Source of the DNA: G965233625 sp965233625
GTDB taxonomy: Bacteria; Planctomycetota; Planctomycetia; Pirellulales; Pirellulaceae
Reading direction: 5' to 3'
Assembly (NCBI GenBank): GCA_965233625.1
Contig: OZ247499.1
Location: 62,001-126,000 of the forward strand
Length of the DNA stretch: 64,000 bases
The notes beneath the pieces were generated by a model. That model was given only the letters and a program-made list of their open reading frames with translations, was not told the origin of the DNA and did no database searches. Positions 8,067 through 17,979 of this stretch are shown here, piece after piece (the first letter of the stretch is position 1; each line of letters begins with the position of its first letter). A program made the position numbers and the translations under genes.

Positions 8067-8527
8067 GCACATTTCCAGCCAGAGGCCGGCTGGTAGGCAT
8101 CGATCATGGATCGGTGCGGATCGGCATCGCCATCAGCAATATCGATCAGACGATCGCCAGCCCCTACGAGAACTACACCCGTCGCGACGAACTGCAAAAC
8201 GCCCGCTACTTCAAAAAACTGGTGGAAGACGAACGCGTGGCAGGCTTTGTGGTAGGCCTGCCCGTTCATCTCGACGGCGGCGAGAGCGAGCAGTCAACCG
8301 CTGCCCGTAAGTTCGGCGATTGGCTCACGCAAACCACCAGCGTGCCCGTCTGCTACTTCGACGAGCGTTTCACCTCGTCTCAGGCCGAACAGATTCTCGG
8401 CGACGCACAACTCACCCGCAAGCAACGAAAAAAGCGGCTAGACATGCTAGCCGCTCAAATCATTCTGTCTGCGTTTCTAGAATCAGAACACCGCGATACA
8501 CCACCAGAAGGCCTCGACGACGAGTAA
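8063..8527 (+). CDS. yqgF: YqgF/RuvX-family RNase H-fold nuclease
   Basis: This 154-residue member of the YqgF family has been described both as a putative Holliday-junction resolvase and as an enzyme of 16S rRNA 5'-end maturation. The RNase H-like fold is shown by GIDHGSVRIGIAIS with the first catalytic Asp near residue 14, by VVGLPVHLDGGES, and by the CYFDERFTS segment holding the conserved DER. The start is TTG at 8063, overlapping the upstream stop (TTGA). The 3' part of the gene also contains a strong hairpin with an A-run that works as a terminator only on the opposite strand (separate entry). Confidence 0.92.
   Translation: MSTFPARGRLVGIDHGSVRIGIAISNIDQTIASPYENYTRRDELQNARYFKKLVEDERVAGFVVGLPVHLDGGESEQSTAARKFGDWLTQTTSVPVCYFDERFTSSQAEQILGDAQLTRKQRKKRLDMLAAQIILSAFLESEHRDTPPEGLDDE
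8428..8455 (-). terminator. Intrinsic terminator inside yqgF, acting on the minus strand
   Basis: AGCGGCTAG (8433-8441) and CTAGCCGCT (8447-8455) form a perfect 9-bp stem with a 5-nt loop. On the minus strand the stem is followed by six T residues (8428-8433). This is a textbook Rho-independent terminator for transcripts coming from the DUF6800-like gene and the secretion operon. It is embedded in the sense sequence encoding KKRLDMLAAQ of YqgF. Confidence 0.8.
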
Positions 8528-8622
8528 CCTTCTCCGATAGCGGTCTGCCATGCTAAACCCTGCGGGGTAAGCGTGTGGCTGCCGCATGACGAAGGTGTAA
8601 CGTGGCTCGCAAGCGAGATCGC

Positions 8623-8808
8623 TTAGCGTTCTTCAAGCTCTAGCTGGTTGATAATCACTTCGGCGCCGGGTGTCAGCTTGCGAAGCTTACCAGCGATGTG
8701 CGCCTTTTCCGAAGCGGTGGCCTTTGCAGCGCGCTTCTTCCATAGCTCGACCTTCTTCTTACGGTGCCGACGGCGCTTGATTTCCTTCTGTCGTTCGCTG
8801 GAACCCAC
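8623..8808 (-). CDS. Small basic planctomycete protein, DUF6800-like
   Basis: This is a 61-residue, highly basic protein. It begins MGSSERQKEIKRRRHRKKK and ends with TPGAEVIINQLELEER. I recall this pattern, a basic head followed by KRAAKAT..EK..IA.K.RKLTPGAEVII, from a small protein family largely confined to Planctomycetota and named DUF6800. The match is from memory, not a search. The GTG start at 8808 has AGGAG 9-13 nt upstream. The basic helix suggests nucleic-acid or ribosome binding, but function is unknown. It follows the 1687-residue GspK-like gene by 107 bp and is served by the terminator inside yqgF. Confidence 0.85.
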   Translation of the reverse strand: MGSSERQKEIKRRRHRKKKVELWKKRAAKATASEKAHIAGKLRKLTPGAEVIINQLELEER

Positions 8809-8915
8809 CTGGCGTGCTCCTGATTGGCGTGAGTAAATGGTTTGTTGGAATGGAGTAAGTTAACACTTTACGGCGAACCGGGCAATCCGCCTAACTGGCA
8901 GTCCCGCCAGAGCGG

Positions 8916-11900
8916 CTATTCAATGAACCGCCGAATGAGGATCGCCTTCTCAACATTGTGGTTGAACCCAGGCTCGAACCCGACGGGAATCGACCGGTCA
9001 ATCAGGTAAAACGCCCGGTGACGCTCGACCTCGCCCGTGTCTGAGCCAAGCTCGATGCCCAAACTGCCGTTCTGCGTGATTTCAAAGTAGCCGATGGTCA
9101 TCCACACGCCGAACACGTTAGACGTGGTCGAAAGCATGTTCCCCAGCCTCGACACACCTTGATAGCGGAAGTGCGAGTTACTGGTCGTGTTGTTATGCCG
9201 GGCGCCACTTGCCACATGGAATAAAGGCACGTTGGGCACCTGCGGATGCGGGCGAAGCAGCGTCACATCAATCTCGCGATGCTGCATCCCCGGCTGCGTT
9301 GGCAACGGCGTCAACCTCGCAGCGCCAGAGGCCCGGAACGGATTGGCGAACAGCGTCGGGAAGTTGCTGTTCGGTTGATAGGGAGCCGCGCCGAAATCGA
9401 ATCCCTTCCGGCTAAGCTGCACCTGATCCCATAGTGCATCTTTCTGCGCTTGCGTTCCCGCCGCGCCGGCCACCAGGCCGTCGAAGACCGTCTTATCAAA
9501 CACCATGTTGATGTTCACACGGCCCGGATCGCGGAACCGCGAGATGTAGTTATAGGGCGCCCGGTAAGTATCAATCGGTGATGCCGGGTTCATGTATTGC
9601 CGCGTACCAACAAATGGCGAGGGCGTCTCCACGTAGTCAAACAGCCGGTAGAAATGCGGCGCCGGTGTGGGCGGCCCGGTTGCCGGAACGGGCGTCGTCT
9701 GCAGGAAGTTGGTCAGGTGCGAATACGGTGGATAGAAGTTGTTGTACGGATTCACGCCGGAACTTGTATCGTTGACCGACGGATTATCCACATCCGAAGC
9801 ATCCGTGTATTCAAAGCCAATCCGGCTTGGCGAAGCAGCGGGCACCTGCAACAGTTCAAACGGCGAATCAAAGGGCCGGTTGTAAGACGTGATCCAAGGC
9901 GTCGTCCGCTTCGGGGCGCCAATGTACTCGTTAGGCACTTCACCTTGCACGAAGTGGTCGATGGTAGCATCACGCGGATTTACGTCGTTGACGTAACCCA
10001 GCGTTTCACGCAGTTCCTCCTGGAAATAAACCGAGGCGCCGGTGTTGGGCGTGTTGGCGGGGAACTGCGTAATGGGGCTCCACAACGGCCGTGAATTCAC
10101 GCCACGCTGACGGGTGCTGAAAGCTTCGTCCGGGCCGGCGCCCGGTGCGCCGCCCTCGGGGTCGTAGTCGCCGGTCAATCGGTCGTCACCGCTGAAAACG
10201 GTCAGGTCGATGGTCGCCCAGTCCACGCAGATGTACGGGTTAAAGACCGGATGGAACGGGACGGTCGGATCGGCCAGGCGTTGCAGGAAGACGGTGCGGA
10301 CATCTTCGTACGTTCCGGTTTCCTGCATCTGTTCGATGGGCATGCCCGTATCGTTATCGAGTGGCACGTCCGGAACAACACCTGCCATCATTGCGAAGTC
10401 GCGGTAGCTATCGTTGGTGCCCGGTGCGCCCGGTGTGGGGAAACCTGGCTCCTGGTAATAGTTCGCGCTCAAGGGCAATGGTTCGCTGATGTTGAGTTCC
10501 GCCTGCGCGTTGTTCGTCCATCCGTTAGGCGTTAGCGACCGCATCTTGGCCACCATCGCCACAACGGGTTGAATGCTGGTGGCGCCGGGCGTAAGCAAAG
10601 TGTTGTTCGCGTCATAGACGGCAACACCCGCGTTCAGCTCAATCCGTTGGTTGGACGGCACAAGCTGGGTCGTGTCGTCATAAACGCCTGTCCGCACAGA
10701 ACCAATGTGGGTAGTCGCACGTGGCCCGACAACCAGGAACTGCCCGGGACGCAGACCGACGTTGGAGCCGTTCTGGTTGTAGAAGCAATTGTTTTCGTTG
10801 GCGTAGCCAGCGGGTGATTGCTGGGTGAACCACACGGTGCGTTCAATCGGCACCGCATCGGGCGTGCCTGGCAGCATGGACATGTCCAGCGGGTCAAACG
10901 TGCAGGTATCAGGGTTCGAAGCACTTCGCAGCAACGCGCTGAAACGCTGTTTCTGCGCCGCGTTGTCGTGATACATTTCGCTGATCGCAACCTGCCAGAC
11001 CGGGTATGGCCGGTTACCTGGGCTTGTCCAGGCGCCCGCAGGCGGTGTCGCTCCGAAGTTTCCAGGAGCCAGCGCCGACATGTTCAGGATGCCGTTCAGA
11101 TACAACTCGCGTGGCAGCACGCCATGGTTGTTGGTGTACTGGTTACGGACACACTGGAATTCCAGGAACAGCGAACCTTCCGGCTTCCGCAACTGATCCA
11201 GATCTCCATCGCGGTTCATCGCCCCCATGTTCGTCGTACGGAGTTCCATATCCGTATCCCAGTCCGTATCGCGGACACGCCGGTCGTGGAACGCCAGGGT
11301 TTCTGTCAGTAGCACATCCGGCGTCTCCATGCCCCACACCAGACGCCGTTCTGGCTCAGCGGTCGCCGGAGGCTGGGGATTCGCCAGGATGCCATCAACG
11401 TAAGGCGCCCAGCCATTGAATGGATTCACGTCGTATTCAAAGGGCGTCATGATGGCGTCAGGATCGCGTGCATCCACCACATTTACCGCCCACTGCGCGA
11501 CACGCCGTGCGATCAGTTCGGCGTTCGCCGTGGCAGGTAGTCCCGTCTCCGTCACGGGGAACTGAAAACCCTGATCGATCATCAGCATCATCAGGCAGTA
11601 CAACTGACGGGCGTAAATCTGCCGCGGGTTGACGCGGGTCGCACCGATCGCAGTTATGAAGGGATCGTTATTCGTGTTGCTGAAGCCGGCCGTGTTGAAG
11701 CCCGTAAAAGGCGCCGGCATTGAGTTCCAGGACTGCATTGGAATGCTGCCTGCTAGGCCTTCAAGCACTTCGCGCGGTTCGTCCACCACCCCATTGCCAT
11801 TGTCGTCGCGACCGTTGCCGAACAACCGGTTGATGTCGAAGCGTTGCCCACGGAACAACTCCATCGGAAGCATCCGCTCAAGTTCGGTGTTGATGTTCGC

Positions 11901-13979
11901 TGCGGGAACGCCGGCTTTTTCCAGCCGCAGGGCGAATACGTCAATCGGCGTTACGGGCCGTCCGGCTTGGGGTGTGATGCCGGTTCCTGTGAAATCCTCG
12001 CGTCCGTATCCGGCCAGCGGCACAGGCACGTAACGGCTTTCTGTGGTCGTTAGATCGCGGGCGCGGCTGGATGAAACACCGAAGGTCGCAGGCGCCAGCC
12101 GTAGCAGCCGGTCGGGCAGCGAAGGAGCATCGGCGTCGCGGAAACGCAGCAGACGTTCTAGCTCCGCAGGTGTATACGGCCGGTCACGGTCGTCGGCTGC
12201 ACCACGCAGCAAACCCGCATCACGTGCACGGCGGGTCATCAGATCCAGCTCGTGCGGATCGTCCACAATCTGGCTCGCCGGTGTCGGCTGTGGATAGAAC
12301 GGGTTACCCGCCCAGTCCAGCGCCATCGAACGCACGCCGTAGTTGAACGGCGGGCTGCTGTAACCGCTCAGGACGGGCGTCGGCGCCTGCTGATAAATGC
12401 CGCCACCTCCCTGCGGGAACTGTGTCGTAATCAAACGGCTTAGCGGGTCGTCCGCACCGGCTGCACCCGGGGAAGGCGTGCCCGCGGGCGGCGACGATCC
12501 GCTGGTGTCGTAGCGGCCGGCGACCGTGTTCTGCATTTCGTTCAGATTGGCAAACAGACCGCGCAGATAGATTTCCGCGGGGCTGTATCCATTACCGCGT
12601 GGCAAGGTGAAGTTGCCACCTGGCGCAACACCCGCCATCTGGTTACCGCTGCTAGGCTGCAAAGACGTGGCGCGTGAATTGATCGCCGCGTCAAAAACAG
12701 GCGCTGGCGCCGCGGTCGCCTGTGCGATGCTTGTATGAGCATTCACATTCAGGCGGCTGTCCATGTCTTTCACCAGAATCGCCACCAGCGGCTTATACAA
12801 CTGCCCCTTAGCGTTCGTCTGTACCGGAAAGCCAACATCAATCCAGATACTATCCGCCACCCCATCACGATCATTATCAACATCCCACGGACCGTTTAGG
12901 AATGCGTTCAGCAAATTTGTGTTCTCAAGGGCAAATGCTGGATTGCTGCCTGTAAATTCAGGATTGTCCCACGGCGTAGGACGCATAATCACCGCGCGAC
13001 GGAATCTTCTGTCTTCGGGGTCACCTACGGCGTTGATGTTACCCCAGAACGCACTCGTCCTAGTGTTGTTAATCCAGTAATTAATCAGCGAAGGCCTGTG
13101 GAACGAAGGAGCCGTCACAACGGGCGTTGTATCTGTGAAACCTGTGGTGGATGGTGTTTGTTGGTGGCGGATCATCGCCAGGAACATATTCTGATAGTCA
13201 GCAGCGTCGTACGATTCGTCTTCACCGCCAAAGTTTGGATTGGTGCCAGAAACATAGGTAGCGAAATGAGGCATCAACGCCATTTCCAGGTCGTGATTGA
13301 CCGCCCCTTTTGAAAACTGTGCTGTCGCATCGAGCGTGGGTCCGTTGACGCCCGTGACATTCAAACCTGCTCCACTTCCATTGAACGGCGCACCATTAAT
13401 CAGGACCTCGTTTCCAGGACCGGGAATCGTGGGAGCCGAGTCGCTAAGCGACTTGGGTCGAAGTACAAAGAACGAAGCCGGTGTACCACCAGCAGGCCGG
13501 TACGCGACAACTCGCGTGCTGGTGCCTTTCGCAGGACCGCTGATGAAGGTTAACACGCGGCCAGCGTAGTAATTTGGACGGTTGCTAAGGCCGGTTGTTG
13601 TCGTCAGGCGTAGTTCGAGAACTTGACCATTGCCGGGAGCAGCGACCGAGGCAAGTTGGGACCTTAATATCTCAATTACAGGTGGAGTAGGCGACTGATT
13701 CCAGCGATTGTTGGACCCGTAGATATCGCCCAGAATCGAATGGCCAATAAGGCTGGAACGCACGTTGGTATCGCGCAGCAGTTGCAGCATCGCGCGGTCT
13801 AGTTGCACCTGGGGTGGGTCGCCGGCGACTTCGTGTTGCGCTTGTGCGACCGCGGCTTTGCGGAACTGATTGGAGGTAATCAGAAACGTAGTCAGGATCA
13901 ACATGAACAGCACGAGCAGGCTCAGCACTACCAGCAGCACCAGTCCGTGTTGTTTTCGTCGCCGGAATCTTAAACGCAT
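8916..13979 (-). CDS. Giant GspK/PilX-like pseudopilin-related protein (1687 aa)
   Basis: This is the largest gene in the window, last of the main secretion/pilus genes. The N-terminus has a basic head (RLRFRRRKQHG) followed by one hydrophobic helix (LVLLVVLSLLVLFMLILTTF). That matches GspK- or PilX-type minor pilins, which lack the Glu5 of major pilins. Ordinary GspK has about 300-350 residues; here more than 1600 further residues lie outside the membrane. They contain Asp/Asn-rich Ca-binding-like loops (GRDDNGNGVVDEP near residue 725 and DNDRDGVADSIW near 370). The start at 13979 has AAGGTG 9-14 nt upstream. A tip or priming subunit displayed on a pseudopilus is an inference. I cannot name the internal domains. 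Confidence 0.85.
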   Translation of the reverse strand: MRLRFRRRKQHGLVLLVVLSLLVLFMLILTTFLITSNQFRKAAVAQAQHEVAGDPPQVQLDRAMLQLLRDTNVRSSLIGHSILGDIYGSNNRWNQSPTPPVIEILRSQLASVAAPGNGQVLELRLTTTTGLSNRPNYYAGRVLTFISGPAKGTSTRVVAYRPAGGTPASFFVLRPKSLSDSAPTIPGPGNEVLINGAPFNGSGAGLNVTGVNGPTLDATAQFSKGAVNHDLEMALMPHFATYVSGTNPNFGGEDESYDAADYQNMFLAMIRHQQTPSTTGFTDTTPVVTAPSFHRPSLINYWINNTRTSAFWGNINAVGDPEDRRFRRAVIMRPTPWDNPEFTGSNPAFALENTNLLNAFLNGPWDVDNDRDGVADSIWIDVGFPVQTNAKGQLYKPLVAILVKDMDSRLNVNAHTSIAQATAAPAPVFDAAINSRATSLQPSSGNQMAGVAPGGNFTLPRGNGYSPAEIYLRGLFANLNEMQNTVAGRYDTSGSSPPAGTPSPGAAGADDPLSRLITTQFPQGGGGIYQQAPTPVLSGYSSPPFNYGVRSMALDWAGNPFYPQPTPASQIVDDPHELDLMTRRARDAGLLRGAADDRDRPYTPAELERLLRFRDADAPSLPDRLLRLAPATFGVSSSRARDLTTTESRYVPVPLAGYGREDFTGTGITPQAGRPVTPIDVFALRLEKAGVPAANINTELERMLPMELFRGQRFDINRLFGNGRDDNGNGVVDEPREVLEGLAGSIPMQSWNSMPAPFTGFNTAGFSNTNNDPFITAIGATRVNPRQIYARQLYCLMMLMIDQGFQFPVTETGLPATANAELIARRVAQWAVNVVDARDPDAIMTPFEYDVNPFNGWAPYVDGILANPQPPATAEPERRLVWGMETPDVLLTETLAFHDRRVRDTDWDTDMELRTTNMGAMNRDGDLDQLRKPEGSLFLEFQCVRNQYTNNHGVLPRELYLNGILNMSALAPGNFGATPPAGAWTSPGNRPYPVWQVAISEMYHDNAAQKQRFSALLRSASNPDTCTFDPLDMSMLPGTPDAVPIERTVWFTQQSPAGYANENNCFYNQNGSNVGLRPGQFLVVGPRATTHIGSVRTGVYDDTTQLVPSNQRIELNAGVAVYDANNTLLTPGATSIQPVVAMVAKMRSLTPNGWTNNAQAELNISEPLPLSANYYQEPGFPTPGAPGTNDSYRDFAMMAGVVPDVPLDNDTGMPIEQMQETGTYEDVRTVFLQRLADPTVPFHPVFNPYICVDWATIDLTVFSGDDRLTGDYDPEGGAPGAGPDEAFSTRQRGVNSRPLWSPITQFPANTPNTGASVYFQEELRETLGYVNDVNPRDATIDHFVQGEVPNEYIGAPKRTTPWITSYNRPFDSPFELLQVPAASPSRIGFEYTDASDVDNPSVNDTSSGVNPYNNFYPPYSHLTNFLQTTPVPATGPPTPAPHFYRLFDYVETPSPFVGTRQYMNPASPIDTYRAPYNYISRFRDPGRVNINMVFDKTVFDGLVAGAAGTQAQKDALWDQVQLSRKGFDFGAAPYQPNSNFPTLFANPFRASGAARLTPLPTQPGMQHREIDVTLLRPHPQVPNVPLFHVASGARHNNTTSNSHFRYQGVSRLGNMLSTTSNVFGVWMTIGYFEITQNGSLGIELGSDTGEVERHRAFYLIDRSIPVGFEPGFNHNVEKAILIRRFIE

Positions 13980-14087
13980 GGGAATTTCACCTTGATGATG
14001 TAAGCCAGCAATGCACTGGCATTCTCAGGGCGGTCATGGCCCACAAAACCAGAAAAGTGCAAGGCCGCAATGCTGCGGCGCGCCTGC

Positions 14088-15137
14088 TTAAGGGACCGTC
14101 CAGACAGAGGGTTCTTCCAGACGGATTGTTTTCTCGAACACGCCAATCACCCCCGTCACAATCGTGACTTGCGGCGTAGGCGCCGCGGTTGCCGGCCAGT
14201 CTGGACCTTGCAGCGTGACGTTGCGGGTAAAGCCAGCAGTGGTGTCGCCCAGGATCTCGGGATCGCTGGACACGACGCGATACCACTGATGAATAGGACC
14301 AGAAGGCGTGTTGGCCGATAACATCAACCAGTCGTTGTCACGCACCGCCAGGGCGCCTTTCAGCACTGGGGTGGTTGTGCCGGTCGTCAGCACCACGTCA
14401 CCGCCACGGATGCCGCCACCAGGCATAGAAGCAACGGTCGAAACACGTTCGGTTGCGATCAGATCGGTGCTGGTGTCATTGGGGTCTGATCCCGCCGGTC
14501 CAATTGGCATGTCGTTATCACGGCTGTCCATCACAATGATCGAAAGCCGGAAGGTGTCGGCAGCCCCTGCAACCAGCATCGCCATCCACGACACTTTACC
14601 CGTCGAGGCACGCTTCTGAGGCAGGTTGCTCTCTAGTAGCGTTTCCTGTTGCGGGGGAAGGTCCAGGTCTTCGGGAATGTTCGATATCAGGTCGTCGTGC
14701 GACTGGAAGATCTGGTCCGTTGCTGCGGGTGACAGTGCCGGGCCGCCGGGATTGGTCCGCAGGCTAATGCGGTTCATCTGAATTGTGGCGTTGCTTGCGT
14801 ACGGGAAAGCTACTCCCGGATTCCGGGAGACAAACTGAGGGTCAATCAGAAAGGCGCCTGCGGGAACCGTGGTCGCGGTCACACCCGGGCCAATCATGTT
14901 GGCTGGTTGGGCCATGCCGCGGGCGCGGAATTCGTCCACCCAGTTCAGGCCATTCATCGAACGGCTATCGGCCAGGGCGCCTTGCCCTGCACGGTAGCCG
15001 GCAACGGGCAGAATGAGCATCACGCCCATCATGCCGATGGAGACGATGCCAATGGAGATCAGCACCTCCAGCAGGCTTAGTCCTTTGCGATGTTTACGCG
15101 GTTTTGGCATGGCTATTTTTGGCATTGGTAACTTCAT
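14088..15137 (-). CDS. PilV/GspI-type minor pseudopilin
   Basis: This prepilin-like protein has 349 residues from the ATG at 15137. A basic leader (PKPRKHRK) precedes the class III cleavage motif G-LSLLEVLISIGIVSIG, with Glu5 present, and a long globular domain follows. The IGIVSIGMMGVML spacing resembles PilV/GspI modification-type pilins. The frame is open to 15197, but that extension lies within the preceding gene, and 15137 is 13 nt after that gene's stop. It would be processed by a prepilin peptidase encoded elsewhere. It is followed after 108 bp, which hold a small CCGCA/TGCGG hairpin, by the giant GspK-like gene. Confidence 0.88.
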   Translation of the reverse strand: MKLPMPKIAMPKPRKHRKGLSLLEVLISIGIVSIGMMGVMLILPVAGYRAGQGALADSRSMNGLNWVDEFRARGMAQPANMIGPGVTATTVPAGAFLIDPQFVSRNPGVAFPYASNATIQMNRISLRTNPGGPALSPAATDQIFQSHDDLISNIPEDLDLPPQQETLLESNLPQKRASTGKVSWMAMLVAGAADTFRLSIIVMDSRDNDMPIGPAGSDPNDTSTDLIATERVSTVASMPGGGIRGGDVVLTTGTTTPVLKGALAVRDNDWLMLSANTPSGPIHQWYRVVSSDPEILGDTTAGFTRNVTLQGPDWPATAAPTPQVTIVTGVIGVFEKTIRLEEPSVWTVP

Positions 15138-15150
15138 GGAGTACCCTGTC

Positions 15151-16143
15151 CTACTCGGCCGCAGTACGCGATTGAATGGCCAGACGACGCGCCGCACGGA
15201 GCTTCACGGCCAAAGTGGCGGACGCGTCGAAGCTTGAATTCGGCGCCGTGGTGATGGCTCCATTCTTGTGATTGATGCTCACCCAGATACTGCGGCCATC
15301 GGCAAGGTTTCCATCCACACCGGCCGGCGCCGCCACATTCACCTGCTCACTCCGGCCGACCAACAAGTGCAGATCACCAATACGAAGGCCTGAGTTAGCC
15401 GCTGCAATCGTGGCTCCCTGATAGATATCGGAGACTGAGCCATCTGGCCGGAACATGATCACCGTCCGCTGATCAATGGGCTTGGGTCCAATGGTTGGCG
15501 AAAACTGGATGCCTTCAGGACCACTGCCCGAAAGGGTCAGGTCCACCGCCGTCGCATCAGGCAGGTCGATATCGCTCGACGGAATCTTCACCGGCGCCCG
15601 GATGATCTGATAATGAACACCGTTTGATGCGGCGGGCGAAGGAACATTTAAGTTCTGGAATGTCACCTGAATCGGCCCGCTCGTCACATTCAGTATTTCA
15701 TAATACGGTCCGCTGTAGCCAAACTGTATCCGATCACCGGCCTTCACCAGGATGGGCAGACTGCCGCTGAAACCGTCAAACTGTGCCGTTCCGACTCCGC
15801 CATCACGTCCGCCTCCGCCATTAATCGAACAAGTTGCGTTCATCACGTCGCCCGTGTAGGGCAGCGGAGTTTCCGCGAGGAACAACCGGGTAGAGCGGTC
15901 GCCATCGTCGCCACTGCGTTCGATCCAGACACCCACCGGGCGCCTCAGTTCAACGGCGCGGGACTTGGCTAGTGCGAAGAACGAATTCAACGTCCGCGAT
16001 GCTTCCCGCACCGCCTGTTCTTCCAGACGCGGCGCGAGTAGCGGAATAGCCAGACCAGCAAGCAGAACCAGGATGGTTATCACCACCAGCAATTCCACCA
16101 GCGACAGGCCGCGTCGCGAGGATTTAAGTTGTTGCGATATCAT
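15151..16143 (-). CDS. GspH-type pseudopilin
   Basis: This is a 330-residue minor pseudopilin. The leader MISQQLKSSRR is followed by G-LSLVELLVVITILVLLAGLAIP with Glu5. The next segment (EEQAVREASRTLNSFFALAKSRAVELRRPVGV) is the usual GspH/FimT helix followed by a beta-rich domain. It is longer than typical GspH (about 170-200 residues). It lies 4 bp after the stop of the preceding pseudopilin gene, showing tight operon packing. The role inferred is assembly of the short pseudopilus of a type II secretion-like machine. Confidence 0.9.
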   Translation of the reverse strand: MISQQLKSSRRGLSLVELLVVITILVLLAGLAIPLLAPRLEEQAVREASRTLNSFFALAKSRAVELRRPVGVWIERSGDDGDRSTRLFLAETPLPYTGDVMNATCSINGGGGRDGGVGTAQFDGFSGSLPILVKAGDRIQFGYSGPYYEILNVTSGPIQVTFQNLNVPSPAASNGVHYQIIRAPVKIPSSDIDLPDATAVDLTLSGSGPEGIQFSPTIGPKPIDQRTVIMFRPDGSVSDIYQGATIAAANSGLRIGDLHLLVGRSEQVNVAAPAGVDGNLADGRSIWVSINHKNGAITTAPNSSFDASATLAVKLRAARRLAIQSRTAAE

Positions 16144-16147
16144 ACGA

Positions 16148-17104
16148 TTAGCCCGCGTTCACATTGTGACTGGTGATGTTGTCTCCCTGCGATGTGCTGA
16201 CACCATCGTTTGCCCCGAAGTTGGTCCCGTAGGGATCGTTCGGCTCGCCGTCAGCGCTGGGCGGCTTATAGTGGTGTGGCGATGAAGGAGAAGTATCTAA
16301 GATTAGACCAATCTCTTCCGACTTGCCGCCTGACACAATTAGCGGCGTGAGGGCAAACGTGGGATCGGCGGTCTTTGCACGCGGGTCGATCTTGAATGGA
16401 TCGAACGGATCAGGGTCGCGTTCTGCAAGTGGGACTGAGTCGCCCTTTTGAACGACCGACCGATGCCCAGGCGCCCAACGCAGGAATTCAATCGGATTGC
16501 CCCAAGCATCGAGAATTTCAGGCATTCCGTCTCCATCCGTATCTGCAATCTCTTTATCGAGGAAGAAATCTAAACCGTTCTGATCACCGTCCCGGATGCT
16601 GCTAACGATTAGATAAAGGCACTCGCTTCCCTGGAATTCTGGCGTCCATCCAGCCGTTGCGCGTCGCTGATGTGAGCGGAAAAGTGCAGACGACAGCGGC
16701 GGTAATGTCTGAGGGGCTGTTGCGGCGCCGGTAGACCGATTAATAGTCCCGACCTGAAATGTTGTGGTAGGTCCATCTTGAACATCTGTTACCCGATCTG
16801 GCATCTCCATTCGCATCAACTCCCGCACAAGCCGCAGTCTGGCGGCCGGGATCTGATTGCCCGCTGCGTTGAAAGGCAACCGCACCGGGATCGCCCGGGT
16901 GAGGTACGCGTCGTACATCGGGTTGAGCAGTTCTTTGAGATAGGCGATCTGCGCGCGGGTACGGTTCTCGCGGGCGATCTCGCGGGCGCCGGCGATGCCA
17001 ACCAGCGCGACGGAAGCCAGCAGCGTGATGATGAGCGTTGTCACCAGCAGTTCAACCAGCGTGTAACCGCCACGCAGCGGCTTATGTCTGCTTGGGTTAC
17101 CCAT
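16148..17104 (-). CDS. Pseudopilin with G-YTLVE cleavage site
   Basis: This is a 318-residue type IV pilin-like protein. After the leader MGNPSRHKPLRG comes GYTLVELLVTTLIITLLASVALVGI, a class III signal with Glu5. The following helix (REIARENRTRAQIAYLKELL) and the C-terminal Asp-rich segment (DKEIADTDGDGMPEILD, then GNPIEFLRW) recall the calcium site of GspG-type pseudopilins. It is larger than GspG (about 140 residues). It starts 2 bp after the stop of the upstream pilin gene. Whether it is the major or a minor subunit cannot be told from sequence. Confidence 0.88.
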   Translation of the reverse strand: MGNPSRHKPLRGGYTLVELLVTTLIITLLASVALVGIAGAREIARENRTRAQIAYLKELLNPMYDAYLTRAIPVRLPFNAAGNQIPAARLRLVRELMRMEMPDRVTDVQDGPTTTFQVGTINRSTGAATAPQTLPPLSSALFRSHQRRATAGWTPEFQGSECLYLIVSSIRDGDQNGLDFFLDKEIADTDGDGMPEILDAWGNPIEFLRWAPGHRSVVQKGDSVPLAERDPDPFDPFKIDPRAKTADPTFALTPLIVSGGKSEEIGLILDTSPSSPHHYKPPSADGEPNDPYGTNFGANDGVSTSQGDNITSHNVNAG

Positions 17105-17106
17105 GA

Positions 17107-17979
17107 TTAAAGCGCCGAATTCTCGAAGCGACCACTTTTCGAGAAGTTCGAAATGTTGTCGTTATCTTCGATAGTAAAGTTGTTGCCGTCCGGGAATACT
17201 TTGTAATTTGTCGGATCTGCAAACTCACCAAAATTACCATCCTGCCCGGCAGCAATAATCTGGAAGGATTCGCGGTCGATAAACTCAAACGTTCCGGCCG
17301 TTTTCACACTTGGCTTTTTGTAAGGTTTGACATTGCCGAAGGTACCGGCAGCGAAAGGCGCCGTGTCGTATTGCGCGTATTGAACGCCGTTGAAGTAAAC
17401 CAGTGGAGCCCCTTCACTGTAATCGGGGGCGTAGGAGTACAATCCATCTCCGTCGGGATCTACCAGACGGGTCTCATCAAATTCATAGTAGACCTTCGGT
17501 TTCCCCTGACCGTTCGCAGTGCCCGTTAACGGGTTCTCTGAGTTCTCAAGCAGAAAACAGAACTGCGGCTGAGCAGGAGTAACGCTTCCGGCCGGGTCGT
17601 TCTGGTCGTAAAAGCGGGCGTTGCCACCCAGGAAGAATACCAGCGCCTCTGAAGGATCGAGTTGAACGGACCCCAACGCGGCTGTGTCGCGATGATTCTT
17701 CGCCAGACGCCGCATGTGCTTTCTGAGTAGAGCCTGGCCCGTCGCGGTTGTTGTATCCGAGGGGAAGAAGCCGCCGTTTTCATTCTTGTAGACATTAATG
17801 GCGGCGGCGATCTGCTGAACTTCGCTGTTGATGGCGAAGTCGCGGGCGGCTTTGACGGCGTTGAAGGCGGCCACGGTGATTAGGCCTGCCAGGATCGTGA
17901 TAATGGTTATCACGACAAGCAGCTCTACAAGCGTAAAGCCTGCCCGCACTGTTCTGCCATTTGTTTTTCTAATAACCAT
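17107..17979 (-). CDS. GspG-like pseudopilin
   Basis: This 290-residue prepilin has the motif G-FTLVELLVVITIITILAGLITVAAF preceded by a basic leader (MVIRKTNGRTVRA). The helix continues as NAVKAARDFAINSEVQQIAAAINVYKN and NGGFFPSD follows, close to the GspG pattern in which a long helix is followed by a Tyr/Asp-rich loop. A second acidic stretch (VDPDGDGLYSYAPDYSEG) may bind calcium. It is the first of four successive pseudopilin genes after gspF and the best candidate for the major subunit. No strong ribosome site is visible upstream. Confidence 0.88.
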   Translation of the reverse strand: MVIRKTNGRTVRAGFTLVELLVVITIITILAGLITVAAFNAVKAARDFAINSEVQQIAAAINVYKNENGGFFPSDTTTATGQALLRKHMRRLAKNHRDTAALGSVQLDPSEALVFFLGGNARFYDQNDPAGSVTPAQPQFCFLLENSENPLTGTANGQGKPKVYYEFDETRLVDPDGDGLYSYAPDYSEGAPLVYFNGVQYAQYDTAPFAAGTFGNVKPYKKPSVKTAGTFEFIDRESFQIIAAGQDGNFGEFADPTNYKVFPDGNNFTIEDNDNISNFSKSGRFENSAL

